Positions 17,282 to 26,500 of a stretch of 64,000 nt of DNA are shown piece after piece. A program made the position numbers and the translations under genes. Source of the stretch: Streptomyces termitum (GTDB lineage Bacteria; Actinomycetota; Actinomycetes; Streptomycetales; Streptomycetaceae); contig NZ_BMUL01000006.1 in assembly GCF_014650175.1 (NCBI RefSeq), positions 356,540 to 420,539 on the forward strand. Reading direction: 5' to 3'. The notes beneath the pieces were generated by a model. The model made no database searches, was not told the origin of the DNA, and saw only the letters and a program-made list of their open reading frames with translations. Position 1 is the first letter of the stretch. Every line of letters starts with the position of its first letter.

Positions 17282-18649
17282 ATGCCGTACTTCGACGCAG
17301 CGTCCGCCGCTCCCCTGCACCCCGTCGCCCGTCAGGCGCTCCTCGCCGCCCTGGACGAGGGGTGGGCCGACCCGGCCCGGCTCTACCGGGAGGGGCGCCG
17401 GGCCCGGCTGCTGCTCGACGCGGCGCGGGAGGCCGCGGCGGAGGCCGTCGGCTGCCGCCCCGACGAACTCGTCTTCACTCCTTCGGGGACACGCGCCGTC
17501 CACTCGGGCGTGTCGGGCGCGCTCGCCGGCCGGCGGCGGGTGGGGCGGCGGCTCGTCGTCTCCGCCGTCGAGCACTCCTCCGTGCTCCACGCGGGCGAGG
17601 CGCACGCCGCGGCGGGCGGGGAGCTGGTGGAGGTCCCGGTCGGCCGGACCGGCGCCGTGGACCCGGCCGTCTTCGCGGCGGCGCTCGGCGAGGGCACCGC
17701 GCTCGCCTGTCTCCAGACGGCCAACCACGAGGTCGGCACCGAGCAGCCGGTGGCCGAGGTCGCGGCGGCCTGCCGGGCGGCCGGGGTCCCGCTCCTCGTC
17801 GACGCGGCCCAGTCGCTCGGCCGGGGGCCGGTGCCGGAGGGCTGGTCGCTGCTGGCGGCGAGCGCGCACAAGTGGGGCGGACCGGCGGGCGTCGGGCTGC
17901 TGGCCGTGCGCAAGGGCGTCCGGTTCGCCCCGCAAGGCCCCTCCGACGAGCGGGAGTCGGGGCGGGCCCCCGGCTTCGAGAACCTCCCCGCCATCGTCGC
18001 CGCGGCGGCCTCGCTGCGGGCGGTGCGGGCCGGGGCCGCGGCCGAGGACGCCCGGCTGCGGGCCCTCGTGGACCGGATCAGGACCCGGGTCCCGGAGCTC
18101 GTGCCCGACGTGGAGGTGGTGGGCGACCCGGTGCGGCGCCTCCCCCACCTCGTCACCTTCTCCTGCCTGTACGTCGACGGGGAGACGCTGCTGTCGGCAC
18201 TGGACCGGGAGGGCTTCTCCGTTTCGTCCGGTTCTTCGTGCACCAGCTCGACGCTGACGCCCAGCCACGTGCTGCGTGCCATGGGCGTCCTGAGCGAGGG
18301 CAACGTCCGGATCTCGCTCCCCGACGGTACGGAGGAGGCCGACGTGGACCGCTTCCTCGCCGTCCTGCCCGGCGTCGTCGCGGCGGCCCGCGACCGGCTC
18401 GGCGCCGCCCCCGCCCCCGCCGCCGCCCCCGTCGACGAGGTCGTGGTCGACGCGCTCGGCAAGCGGTGCCCGCTGCCCGTGATCGAACTCGCGAAGGTCA
18501 TCGGGACGGTGCGGGTGGGGGGGACGGTGGTGGTCCTGGCGGACGACGCGGCGGCCCGGCTGGACATCCCGGCGTGGTGCGAGATGCGGGGCCAGGAGTA
18601 CGTGGGCGAGGCCCCGCCCCACACGTACACCGTCCGCCGCACCTCCTGA
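17282..18649 (+). CDS. Cysteine desulfurase fused to a TusA-like sulfur carrier
   Basis: This is a 455-residue fusion. Residues 1-370 form a NifS-type PLP desulfurase with the PLP lysine K197 in SAHKWGGP, VEHSS, ANHEVGTEQP and the mobile catalytic cysteine C320 in SSGSSCTSSTLTPSHVL. An Ala/Pro linker (376-385) leads to a TusA/SirA domain (386-455) with the sulfur-carrying cysteine C396 in GKRCPLPVIELAK. Persulfide could be relayed intramolecularly to the carrier. The ATG at 17282 places the canonical YFDAAS at the N-terminus; the Shine-Dalgarno is weak. It is divergent from ctaC. The acceptor is unknown; cofactor or tRNA thiolation are possibilities. Confidence 0.92.
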   Translation: MPYFDAASAAPLHPVARQALLAALDEGWADPARLYREGRRARLLLDAAREAAAEAVGCRPDELVFTPSGTRAVHSGVSGALAGRRRVGRRLVVSAVEHSSVLHAGEAHAAAGGELVEVPVGRTGAVDPAVFAAALGEGTALACLQTANHEVGTEQPVAEVAAACRAAGVPLLVDAAQSLGRGPVPEGWSLLAASAHKWGGPAGVGLLAVRKGVRFAPQGPSDERESGRAPGFENLPAIVAAAASLRAVRAGAAAEDARLRALVDRIRTRVPELVPDVEVVGDPVRRLPHLVTFSCLYVDGETLLSALDREGFSVSSGSSCTSSTLTPSHVLRAMGVLSEGNVRISLPDGTEEADVDRFLAVLPGVVAAARDRLGAAPAPAAAPVDEVVVDALGKRCPLPVIELAKVIGTVRVGGTVVVLADDAAARLDIPAWCEMRGQEYVGEAPPHTYTVRRTS

Positions 18650-18658
18650 CCGCGCCGG

Positions 18659-18707
18659 GGCCGGGCCCGGGCCCGGCCGTCCCGCGCGGGGTGCGCGGGG
18701 GCCGGGC
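18659..18707. terminator. Overlapping hairpins between convergent genes
   Basis: GGCCGGGC (18659-18666) pairs with GCCCGGCC (18671-18678). The latter can alternatively pair with a second GGCCGGGC (18700-18707). The first hairpin would serve the plus-strand desulfurase gene and the second the minus-strand kinase gene. Confidence 0.45.
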
Positions 18708-18716
18708 GCGGTCCCG

Positions 18717-19691
18717 TCAGACGAGGTGGGGGCGGACGGCCGCGGCGGCTTCCTCGCCGTAGGCCTTGGTGAAGCGGTCCATGAAGTTGGCGCGCCGCAG
18801 CGTGTACTCCTGCGTGCCGAGCGTCTCGATGACCAGCGTCGCGAGCATGCAGCCGACCTGCGCCGCCCGCTCGTGCCCGACGCCCCAGGAGAGGCCCGTG
18901 AGGAAGCCCGCGCGGAAGGCGTCGCCGACGCCGGTGGGGTCGACCTTGGCCTCCTCCTCCGGGCAGGCGACCTCGACGACGGGCTCGCCGACGCGCTCGA
19001 TGCGGACGCCGCGCGAGCCGAGGGTGGTGACGCGGTGGCCGACGCGGGACAGGATCTGCTCGTCGGTCCAGCCGGTCTTGGACTCGATGAGGCCCTTCTC
19101 GTACTCGTTGGAGAAGAGGTAGGTGGCGCCTTCGAGGAGAGTGCGGATCTCCTCGCCGTCCATGCGGGCGATCTGCTGGGAGAAGTCGGCCGCGAACGGG
19201 ATGGACCGGGTCTTGCACTCCTCGGTGTGCCGGAGCATCGCCTCGGGGTCGTCGGCGCCGATGAGGACCAGGTCGAGGCCGCCGACGCGGTCGGCGACGG
19301 CCTTGAGCTCGATGAGGCGGGCCTCGCTCATGGCGCCGGTGTAGAAGGACCCGATCTGGTTGTGGTCCTTGTCCGTGGTGCAGACGAAGCGCGCGGTGTG
19401 CAGGACCTCGGAGATGCGGACGGACGCGGTGTCGACGCCGTGCCGGTCGAGCCAGGCGCGGTACTCGTCGAAGTCGTAGCCCGCGGCGCCGACGAGGATC
19501 GGGCTGCCGCCGAGCTGGCCCATGCCGAAGCAGATGTTGGGGCCGACGCCGCCGCGGCGGACGTCGAGGTTGTCCACGAGGAAGGACAGCGACACCGTGT
19601 GGAGCTGGTCGGCCACGAGCTGGTCGGCGAACCGGCCGGGGAAGGTCATGAGGTGGTCGGTGGCGATGGAGCCGGTGACTGCGATACGCAC
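18717..19691 (-). CDS. PfkB-family carbohydrate/adenosine kinase
   Basis: This 324-residue ribokinase-superfamily enzyme phosphorylates a sugar or nucleoside. It shows an N-terminal AVTGSIATDHL, the RRGGVGPNICFGMGQLGG substrate loop and the C-terminal PfkB signature VDPTGVGDAFRAGFLTG with the catalytic aspartate in GVGDAF. The HTARFVCTTDKDHNQIGSFYTGAM stretch resembles the bacterial adenosine-kinase branch. The GTG at 19691 is chosen because AGGAG lies about 10 bases upstream. The substrate is not certain from sequence. Confidence 0.88.
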   Translation of the reverse strand: MRIAVTGSIATDHLMTFPGRFADQLVADQLHTVSLSFLVDNLDVRRGGVGPNICFGMGQLGGSPILVGAAGYDFDEYRAWLDRHGVDTASVRISEVLHTARFVCTTDKDHNQIGSFYTGAMSEARLIELKAVADRVGGLDLVLIGADDPEAMLRHTEECKTRSIPFAADFSQQIARMDGEEIRTLLEGATYLFSNEYEKGLIESKTGWTDEQILSRVGHRVTTLGSRGVRIERVGEPVVEVACPEEEAKVDPTGVGDAFRAGFLTGLSWGVGHERAAQVGCMLATLVIETLGTQEYTLRRANFMDRFTKAYGEEAAAAVRPHLV

Positions 19692-19821
19692 GGCTGGGCG
19701 CTCCTGCGGCTGGAGGGTGATGACAATCCACGCTACCCGGTGCCGGACCCGCTGCCGAACAGTGGAAACTACCCCAGAGTAGGTCTTTTCCCCGGGGGCG
19801 CGGGGTGCATACGGTGCGCCC

Positions 19822-20025
19822 ATGACCACGTACCCCGTTTCTCCCGAGCGACACGACTCCGACCCGAGCCTGGCCGAGCTGCTCGGCGCCGGTGAGCGGA
19901 TGGCCCCGCACTGGGTGGTTCCGGCGGATCCGGCGCCCGCGCCGGTCTCTCCGGCGGCGATCCACGGCGTGGTGGTGCCGGACGCCTCGGCGCGGCTGAT
20001 CGCGGCCAGCGCGTACGGCGGCTGA
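19822..20025 (+). CDS. Small conserved-looking protein, function unknown
   Basis: This is a 67-residue soluble acidic polypeptide beginning MTTYPVSPERHDSDPSLAELLGAGERM, with a Pro/Ala-rich centre and a hydrophobic VVVPDASARLIAASAYGG end. It has no transmembrane helix or known motif. Codon usage fits the genome. It sits between the divergent kinase gene and a secreted-protein gene. I do not recognise it. Confidence 0.5.
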   Translation: MTTYPVSPERHDSDPSLAELLGAGERMAPHWVVPADPAPAPVSPAAIHGVVVPDASARLIAASAYGG

Positions 20026-20103
20026 CGGGACGGAACCGTCCGCGCCCCCGCCCCGTCCCACCCGTGTCCGATCGGCACGGGGACGACACGAGGGAGCGTT
20101 GCG

Positions 20104-21561
20104 GTGAGCGGTACGGAGAGCGGGCGCGGGCGGCGGACCGCGCTCGTCGCCACGGTGGCGGCGGGTGTGCTGCTGGCCGGGGGCGGCGGGGTGTACCTGA
20201 CCGCCTCGGCCTCCGGCGGCGGGGACGGCGACGGTACGGCGTCCCGGGCCGCGGGCGCGCCCGCGGCACCGTCCCCGGAGCTCGGGGGCGGGAGCGGAGG
20301 TACGGCGCCGGGCGCGGGGATCGCGCCGGGCGAACCGGACCCGGGCGGTGCCCGGGGGACGGTCTACAGAGCCGAGGGCCCACTCCCCCAGGGGCCTTCG
20401 TCGGCCGCTGTCCACCGGCCGAAGGGCCTGGTCACCTCTCAGGAGGTGGCCGGGCTGGCCGGGGTCCTGGGGCTCGGCGGGCGGACGCCGGTGCGGGTCG
20501 GGGACGTGTGGACGATCCGGCCGGAGAAGGACGGGCGCGGGCCCCGGCTCGACGTGTCGGTGCGGGCGCCGGGCGACTGGTCCTTCTCCTGGTACGACGG
20601 CGGTCCCGCGGGCGACACCTGCCTGAAGGGGAAGGCGTGTCCGCCGCCGGGCGAGGCGAGGCCCCCGGCGGGCGGCCCGGTGAGCGAGGCGGCGGCGCGG
20701 GCCGCGGCGGCGCCGGTGCTGAAGGCGCTGGGCCAGGAGGACGCGAAGGTGTCTGCGGGCCAGGTGCTGAACGGTTCGGTGCGGGTGGTGAACGCCGATC
20801 CGGTGGTGGACGGGCTGCCGACGTACGGCTGGGCGACGGGGCTGCACATCGGTCCGGACGGGCGGCCGGTGGCGGGCAGCGGGACGCTGAAGGAGCCGGT
20901 GCGGGGCGAGACGGCCCGGCTGGTGCCGGCGGAGCGGGCGCTGGCCCGGCTGAACGAGACCTCGCGGGGCCGGATCGCCGACCGGGTCACCGACTGCGCG
21001 ACGGACCCGCCGGCGGCCGAGCCGGGCACCGCGCGAAAGCCCGGGGAGGGCTCGCCGTGCTTCGGGGTGGGCACGCCGGTGAAGCCGCTGGAGGTGCCGG
21101 TGACCGGGGCGGTCCTCGGCCTGGCGGCGCGGGACTCGGCGGAGGGCCGGCTGCTGGTGCCGTCGTGGCTGTTCACGGCCGATCCGGCGGACGCGGCGCC
21201 GTACACGGTGACCTCGCCGGCGCTGGTGGAGGAGAACCTGCCGCCGGCGGCCACGCGGGCCCCCGAGCCGCCCGCGGCCGACGGTACGGCTCCGGTGGCG
21301 CCGCGGATCACGTCGTACGCGGTGGCCGCCGACGGGCGGACGGTGTCGCTGGTCTTCTGGGGCGGGGTGTGCTCGACGTACACGGCGCACACCTCCGAGG
21401 AGCCGGGGCGGGTGCGGGTGCGGATCGACGAGCGGAGCGATCCGGACGCGGTGTGCGTGGCGCTCGCGAAGGAGATCACCGCGGAGGTGGTGCTGAAGGC
21501 CCCGCTGGGCGACCGCCCCGTGCTCGACGAGGCGAGCGGGCGGCCCGTGCCGAGGCGGTGA
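20104..21561 (+). CDS. Membrane-anchored or secreted protein of unknown function
   Basis: This is a 485-residue protein. A charged N-terminus (GRGRRTALV) precedes one hydrophobic segment (about 13-33) that acts as signal anchor or signal peptide. A Gly/Pro/Ala-rich low-complexity stretch follows to about residue 85, then a globular extracytoplasmic region. Paired cysteines (DTCLKGKACP, TDCA, SPCFG, GVCSTY, AVCVA) suggest disulfides. GGAG lies upstream of the GTG. It carries its own terminator. Similar 'large membrane protein' genes occupy this position in other Streptomyces, from memory; the role is unknown. Confidence 0.8.
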   Translation: MSGTESGRGRRTALVATVAAGVLLAGGGGVYLTASASGGGDGDGTASRAAGAPAAPSPELGGGSGGTAPGAGIAPGEPDPGGARGTVYRAEGPLPQGPSSAAVHRPKGLVTSQEVAGLAGVLGLGGRTPVRVGDVWTIRPEKDGRGPRLDVSVRAPGDWSFSWYDGGPAGDTCLKGKACPPPGEARPPAGGPVSEAAARAAAAPVLKALGQEDAKVSAGQVLNGSVRVVNADPVVDGLPTYGWATGLHIGPDGRPVAGSGTLKEPVRGETARLVPAERALARLNETSRGRIADRVTDCATDPPAAEPGTARKPGEGSPCFGVGTPVKPLEVPVTGAVLGLAARDSAEGRLLVPSWLFTADPADAAPYTVTSPALVEENLPPAATRAPEPPAADGTAPVAPRITSYAVAADGRTVSLVFWGGVCSTYTAHTSEEPGRVRVRIDERSDPDAVCVALAKEITAEVVLKAPLGDRPVLDEASGRPVPRR

Positions 21562-21580
21562 GGGGCCGGGAAAGGGCGGG

Positions 21581-21618
21581 GGCGGTGGCCCGGGAGGTCG
21601 GTCTCCCGGGCCACCGCC
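21581..21618 (+). terminator. Perfect hairpin terminator
   Basis: GGCGGTGGCCCGGGAG (21581-21596) and CTCCCGGGCCACCGCC (21603-21618) form a perfect 16-bp stem with a 6-base loop, 20 bases after the preceding stop. Confidence 0.88.
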
Positions 21619-21699
21619 CTCGTCATCGCCCGGCGACGCCCCCAGGGGGTGTCCGGCAGATCACGACCGGGCGTCCGGTCCTGACCCGCCGGGTGTTCC

Positions 21700-22056
21700 C
21701 TAGCTGAACGAGTCGCCGCAGGCGCAGGAGCCGGTGGCGTTCGGGTTGTCGATCGTGAAGCCCTGCTTCTCGATGGTGTCGACGAAGTCGATCGAGGCGC
21801 CGCCGAGGTAGGGGGCGCTCATGCGGTCGGTGACGACCTTGACGCCGCCGAAGTCCTTGACGACGTCGCCGTCGAGCGAGCGCTCGTCGAAGAACAGCTG
21901 GTAGCGCAGGCCGGAGCAGCCGCCGGGCTGGACGGCGACGCGCAGCGCGAGGTCGTCACGGCCTTCCTGGTCGAGCAGGGCCTTGACCTTGGCCGCGGCG
22001 GCGTCGCTCAGAAGGATGCCGTCGGTGGCGGTGCTGGTCTCGTCCGATACGGACAT
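21700..22056 (-). CDS. erpA: A-type iron-sulfur cluster insertion protein
   Basis: This 118-residue carrier delivers Fe-S clusters to client enzymes. The three conserved cysteines are present: one in QPGGCSGLRYQLFFDE and two in the terminal GSCACGDSF. It is divergent from nadA, whose product is a 4Fe-4S enzyme, so the pairing fits a carrier-client relation. GGGAG precedes the ATG by 8 bases. The symbol follows the HesB/ErpA family; IscA-type naming is also possible. Confidence 0.9.
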   Translation of the reverse strand: MSVSDETSTATDGILLSDAAAAKVKALLDQEGRDDLALRVAVQPGGCSGLRYQLFFDERSLDGDVVKDFGGVKVVTDRMSAPYLGGASIDFVDTIEKQGFTIDNPNATGSCACGDSFS

Positions 22057-22214
22057 CTACATCTCTCCCGGGTTGTTCGGAGACTGCTTGCCGACGGTGG
22101 AAACCGGCGGTGCCCCGGATTCATTCCGGGTCGGGTGGGATTTCCCTCCTTCATGCTCGCACACCCTGTCCAGCCGTGCGGAGCGCGAATTCGTCACATC
22201 GACACTATGGACAT

Positions 22215-22261
22215 CGTCAGAATGACGTGAAGCGGTTATCATAGATAGCGTCATTTAGACG
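22215..22261 (+). promoter_or_regulatory. nadA promoter with two tandem palindromic operators
   Basis: The -35-like TGACGT (22223-22228) and -10-like TAGCGT (22246-22251) are 17 bases apart. Two 13-bp palindromes overlap them: CGTCAGAATGACG (22215-22227) on the -35 and CGTCATTTAGACG (22249-22261) on the -10, centred 34 bp apart. Both share CGTCA-N4-GACG. A repressor binding here would block nadA. The factor is unidentified. Confidence 0.55.
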
Positions 22262-22302
22262 AGAAGGCTCTCCGGAGACCCCCCGAAGAAAGGGTGCGTG
22301 AC

Positions 22303-23484
22303 GTGACCACCGCCCAGACCCCCCTGGACGTCCAGCCGACGCCGCTCGCCCTGCTGCTGCTCGGCCGCGAGGCCGACCCCAAGAGCGAGCGCGGCGTGGA
22401 GTGCCCCGGCGACCTGCCGTCGCCCTCCGACCCCGACCTGGTGGAGCGCGCCCGCGCGGCCAAGGAGAAGCTCGGGGAGAAGGTCTTCGTCCTCGGCCAC
22501 CACTACCAGCGGGACGAGGTCATCCAGTTCGCCGACGTCACCGGCGACTCCTTCAAGCTGGCCCGTGACGCCGCCGCCCGCCCGGAGGCCGAGTACATCG
22601 TCTTCTGCGGCGTCCACTTCATGGCCGAGTCGGCGGACATCCTCACCGGCGACGACCAGAAGGTCGTCCTGCCGGACCTCGCGGCCGGCTGCTCGATGGC
22701 CGACATGGCCACCGCCGAGCAGGTCGCCGAGTGCTGGGACGTGCTGACCGAGGCCGGGATCGCCGACACGGTGGTGCCCGTCTCGTACATGAACTCCTCG
22801 GCCGACATCAAGGCCTTCACCGGCCGGCACGGCGGCACCATCTGCACCTCGTCCAACGCCGAGCGGGCCCTGAACTGGGCCTTCGAGCAGGGCGAGAAGG
22901 TGCTCTTCCTCCCCGACCAGCACCTCGGCCGCAACACCGCCGTCCGCGACCTGGGCATGTCCCTGGAGGACTGCGTCGTCTACAACCCGCACAAGCCGAA
23001 CGGCGGTCTGACCGCCGAGGAGCTGCGCGCCGCGAAGATGATCCTGTGGCGGGGCCACTGCTCGGTGCACGGCCGCTTCTCGCTGGAGTCGGTCGAGGAC
23101 GTGCGCGCCCGGATCCCCGGGGTGAACGTGCTGGTCCACCCGGAGTGCAAGCACGAGGTGGTGGCCGCCGCCGACCACGTCGGCTCGACGGAGTACATCA
23201 TCAAGGCCCTGGAGGCGGCCCCGGCCGGCTCGAAGTGGGCGATCGGTACGGAGCTGAACCTGGTCCGCCGCCTGGCGAATCGTTTCGCTCCCGAGGGCAA
23301 GGAGATCGTCTTCCTCGACAAGACGGTCTGCTTCTGCTCGACCATGAACCGGATCGACCTGCCGCACCTGGTGTGGACGCTGGAGTCGCTGGCCGAGGGC
23401 AACCTGGTCAACCGGATCGAGGTCGACAAGGAGACCGAGACGTACGCCAAGCTGGCGCTGGAGCGGATGCTCGCACTGCCGTAA
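22303..23484 (+). CDS. nadA: Quinolinate synthase A
   Basis: This 393-residue 4Fe-4S enzyme condenses iminoaspartate with dihydroxyacetone phosphate to quinolinate in de novo NAD synthesis. Family motifs include LGHHYQRDEVIQFADVTGDSF and FCGVHFMAE. The three cluster cysteines are in VFCGVHF, HPECKHEV and TVCFCSTM. The GTG at 22303 is chosen over a GTG nine bases upstream, giving the usual TTAQTPLDVQPTPLALLLLG opening. No nadB or nadC follows in this window, since the next gene is on the opposite strand. Confidence 0.96.
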   Translation: MTTAQTPLDVQPTPLALLLLGREADPKSERGVECPGDLPSPSDPDLVERARAAKEKLGEKVFVLGHHYQRDEVIQFADVTGDSFKLARDAAARPEAEYIVFCGVHFMAESADILTGDDQKVVLPDLAAGCSMADMATAEQVAECWDVLTEAGIADTVVPVSYMNSSADIKAFTGRHGGTICTSSNAERALNWAFEQGEKVLFLPDQHLGRNTAVRDLGMSLEDCVVYNPHKPNGGLTAEELRAAKMILWRGHCSVHGRFSLESVEDVRARIPGVNVLVHPECKHEVVAAADHVGSTEYIIKALEAAPAGSKWAIGTELNLVRRLANRFAPEGKEIVFLDKTVCFCSTMNRIDLPHLVWTLESLAEGNLVNRIEVDKETETYAKLALERMLALP

Positions 23485-23533
23485 CGGTCCCCGGGACCTC
23501 CCGGCGGCTCCCGGAGCCGTACGGACGAACGCC

Positions 23534-23570
23534 GAAGGGGCGCCCCCGCGCAGAGCGGGGGCGCCCCTTC
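23534..23570. terminator. Bidirectional terminator nadA / RND gene
   Basis: GAAGGGGCGCCCCCGC (23534-23549) and GCGGGGGCGCCCCTTC (23555-23570) form a perfect 16-bp stem with a 5-base loop between the convergent nadA and RND permease genes. Confidence 0.88.
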
Positions 23571-23577
23571 GCGTGCC

Positions 23578-26500
23578 TCAGGCGCCGGCCGGTTCCTTCT
23601 GCCGCGGCGGGACGGGCGCGGTGCCGTCCTTCGCCGCCCGCTTCGCCGCCCGCTTAGCGGCGCGGCGCTCCTTGCGGAGCTCCACCATCGCGTAGAGCGT
23701 CGGGACGAGGAGCAGGGTCAGCAGGGTGGAGGTGATCAGACCGCCGATCACCACCACGGCGAGCGGCTGGGCGATGAAGCCGCCCTCGCCGGTGATGCCG
23801 AGGGCCATCGGCAGCAGGGCGAAGATCGTCGCCAGGGCGGTCATCAGGATCGGGCGGAGCCGGTGCCGGCCGCCCTCGACCACCGCGTCGACGACCCCGT
23901 ACCCCTGGGCCCGGTACTGGTTGATCAGGTCGATCAGGACGATCGCGTTGGTGACGACGATGCCGATGAGCATCAGCATGCCGATCATCGCAGGGACGCC
24001 CATCGGGGTGCCGGTGGCGATGAGCAGGCCCAGCGCGCCGGTGGCCGCGAACGGCACCGAGACCAGCAGGATCAGCGGCTGGATCAGCGACCGGAAGGTC
24101 GCGACCAGCAGCATGAAGACGATCGCCACGGCGGCGAGCATCGCCAGGAAGAGGTTGAGGAACGCCTCGTTCTGGTCCTCGGAGACGCCGCCGACGGAGG
24201 CGGAGGCGCCCTCCGGCAGGTCCAGGGCCGCGATCTTCGACTGGAGCGCGGTGCCCACGGCGCCGGTGTTGTCCGTGGTCGGCCGGGCGGTGACCGTCGC
24301 CGCGCGGGCGCCGTCGATCCGGGTCATCGAGACCGGGCCGGGCACGAGCTCCACGGTGGCGATGTCACCGAGCTTCACCGGGCCGAGCGGCAGCGCCTTC
24401 AGCTGGTCCAGGGTGGTCGCCGGGGTCGCCGAGGTGACGAGGACGTCCCGCTGGGTGTCGTCCAGGGTGGCCTTGCCCGCCGGGGTGCCGCGGACGGCCT
24501 GGGAGACGGCCATGCCGAGGGTGGTGGCGTCGAAACCGGCGTCGGCCGCCTTCTCGTTCGGCTTCACCGAGATCCGGGGGACGGACTGGGAGAGGTCGCT
24601 GCGGACGTCGGTGACGTCCTTCAGCTCCGCGACGGCCTTCTCGACCTGCTCGGACGCCTTCCGGAGCAGCTCGCGGTCGCCCGCCTTGACGACGACGCTG
24701 AGGTCCTGGCCGCCGAAGCCCGCACCGGCCGCGAGCGAGGTGTCGCCGATGCCGTCGAGCTTCGCCAGCCCCGCCTCGACGGCGGCGCGGGTCTTCTCGT
24801 ACGAGGCGGACTCGTCCAGGGTGACCTGGAAGGACGCCTGGTTGGCGCCGGTGCCGCCGCCGAAGGCCGCCATGAAGCCGGAGGAGCCGACGGTGACCTG
24901 GTAGTCCTTGACGCCCTCGGTCTCCGCGAGGACCTTCTCGATCTTCTTCGCGGCCTCGTCGGAGGCGCTCAGGCCGGTGCCCGGCGCCAGCTTCTGCTTG
25001 ACCGTCAGGACCTGCTGCTCGCCCTGGTCGAAGAAGTTGGTCTTCATCAGCGGCGCCATGCCGAAGGTGACGACCAGGACGACGAGGGCGATGGCCACGC
25101 TGGTGAGGCGGCGCCGGGTGGCGAACCGCAGCACCGGCACGTACGCGCGCTGGAGGCGGCTCCTGGCCTCCTTCTCCTCGGCGGCCCTGCGGGCCTCGTC
25201 CGGGTCCTCGGAGGTGCCCTTGGGGGCGCGCAGGAACCAGTACGAGAGCACCGGCACGACCGTCAGGGAGACCAGCAGCGAGGCCAGCAGGGCGGCCGTC
25301 ACGGTGAGGCTGAAGGAGCCGAACAGCTCGCCGACCATGCCGCCGACCAGGCCGATCGGCAGGAAGACGGCGACCGTGGTGAGCGTGGACGAGGTGACCG
25401 CGCCGGCCACCTCCTTCACGGCGGTGACGATCGCGGACTGGCGGTCCTCGCCGTAGCCGAGGTGCCGCTTGATGTTCTCCAGGACCACGATCGAGTCGTC
25501 GACGACACGGCCGATGGCGATGGTGAGCGCGCCGAGCGTCAGCACGTTCAGCGACAGGTCGCGGGTCCACAGCACGATCAGCGCGAGGACGACCGAGAGC
25601 GGGATGGAGACCGCGGTGACCAGGGTGGAGCGGATCGAGGCGAGGAAGACCAGGATCACCAGGACGGCCATGACCAGGCCGAGGGCGCCCTCGGTGGTGA
25701 GGCCGGAGATCGACTTGGCGACGGCCGGGCCCTGGTCGGAGACCACGGTCAGCTCGGCGCCCGCGCCCAGCTGCTCGCGCAGCCCGGGGAGCTTCTTCTC
25801 GACGGCCTCGGAGATCGCGACGGCGCTGCCGTCCTTGTCCATGGTGGCCAGCACGGCGAGGCTGGGCTTGCCGTTGGTGCGGGTCAGGGAGGTCCGGACG
25901 GACTCCTCCTGCTTCACCTCGGCGACGTCGGCGAGCCGGACCGCCTTGCCGCCCTGGGGCGCCCTGACCCGCAGGTCCTGGATCTGCCGGAGCGAGGTGT
26001 AGCCGCCGCCGACCTGGACGGTGCGGCTCTTGCCCGCCTCGGTGAAGGAGCCGGCGGGCATGGTGCCGCCGCCGGCCTGGATCGCCTGGGCGAGGGTCAT
26101 CGGGTTCAGACCGGCCGCGGCGAGCTTGCCCGCGTCGGGGGTGACGGAGACCTGGAGGGCCTGGACGCCGTCCACGCTGACCTGGCCGACGCCGTCGATG
26201 TCCTCCAGGGCGGGCACCACGGTCCGCTCCAGCCGGTCGGCCAGCGCCTGCTGGTCCTGGCCGGAGGTGGCGGCGAGGACGACGGTCGGGATGTCGTCGG
26301 TGGAACCGGCCACCACCTGCGGGTCGACCGTGTCCGGCAGCATCGCGCGGGCCCGGTTGACGGCCTGCTGGACGTCGGCGACGAGCTGCTTGGTGGACTC
26401 GTCGCCGTAGTCGAAGGAGGCCATGATGACGGCGCTGCCCTCGGAGGCGGTGGAGGTGATCCCCTTCAGGCCGTCGACGGCCTTGAGGTTGTTCTCCAGC

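Noticed and set aside
17383..21390. Very long minus-strand open frame across the desulfurase, kinase and unknown-protein genes
   Set aside because: The part that is real is only the PfkB kinase region in another frame. The rest is Arg/Pro/Ala-rich shadow of high-GC genes with no motif.
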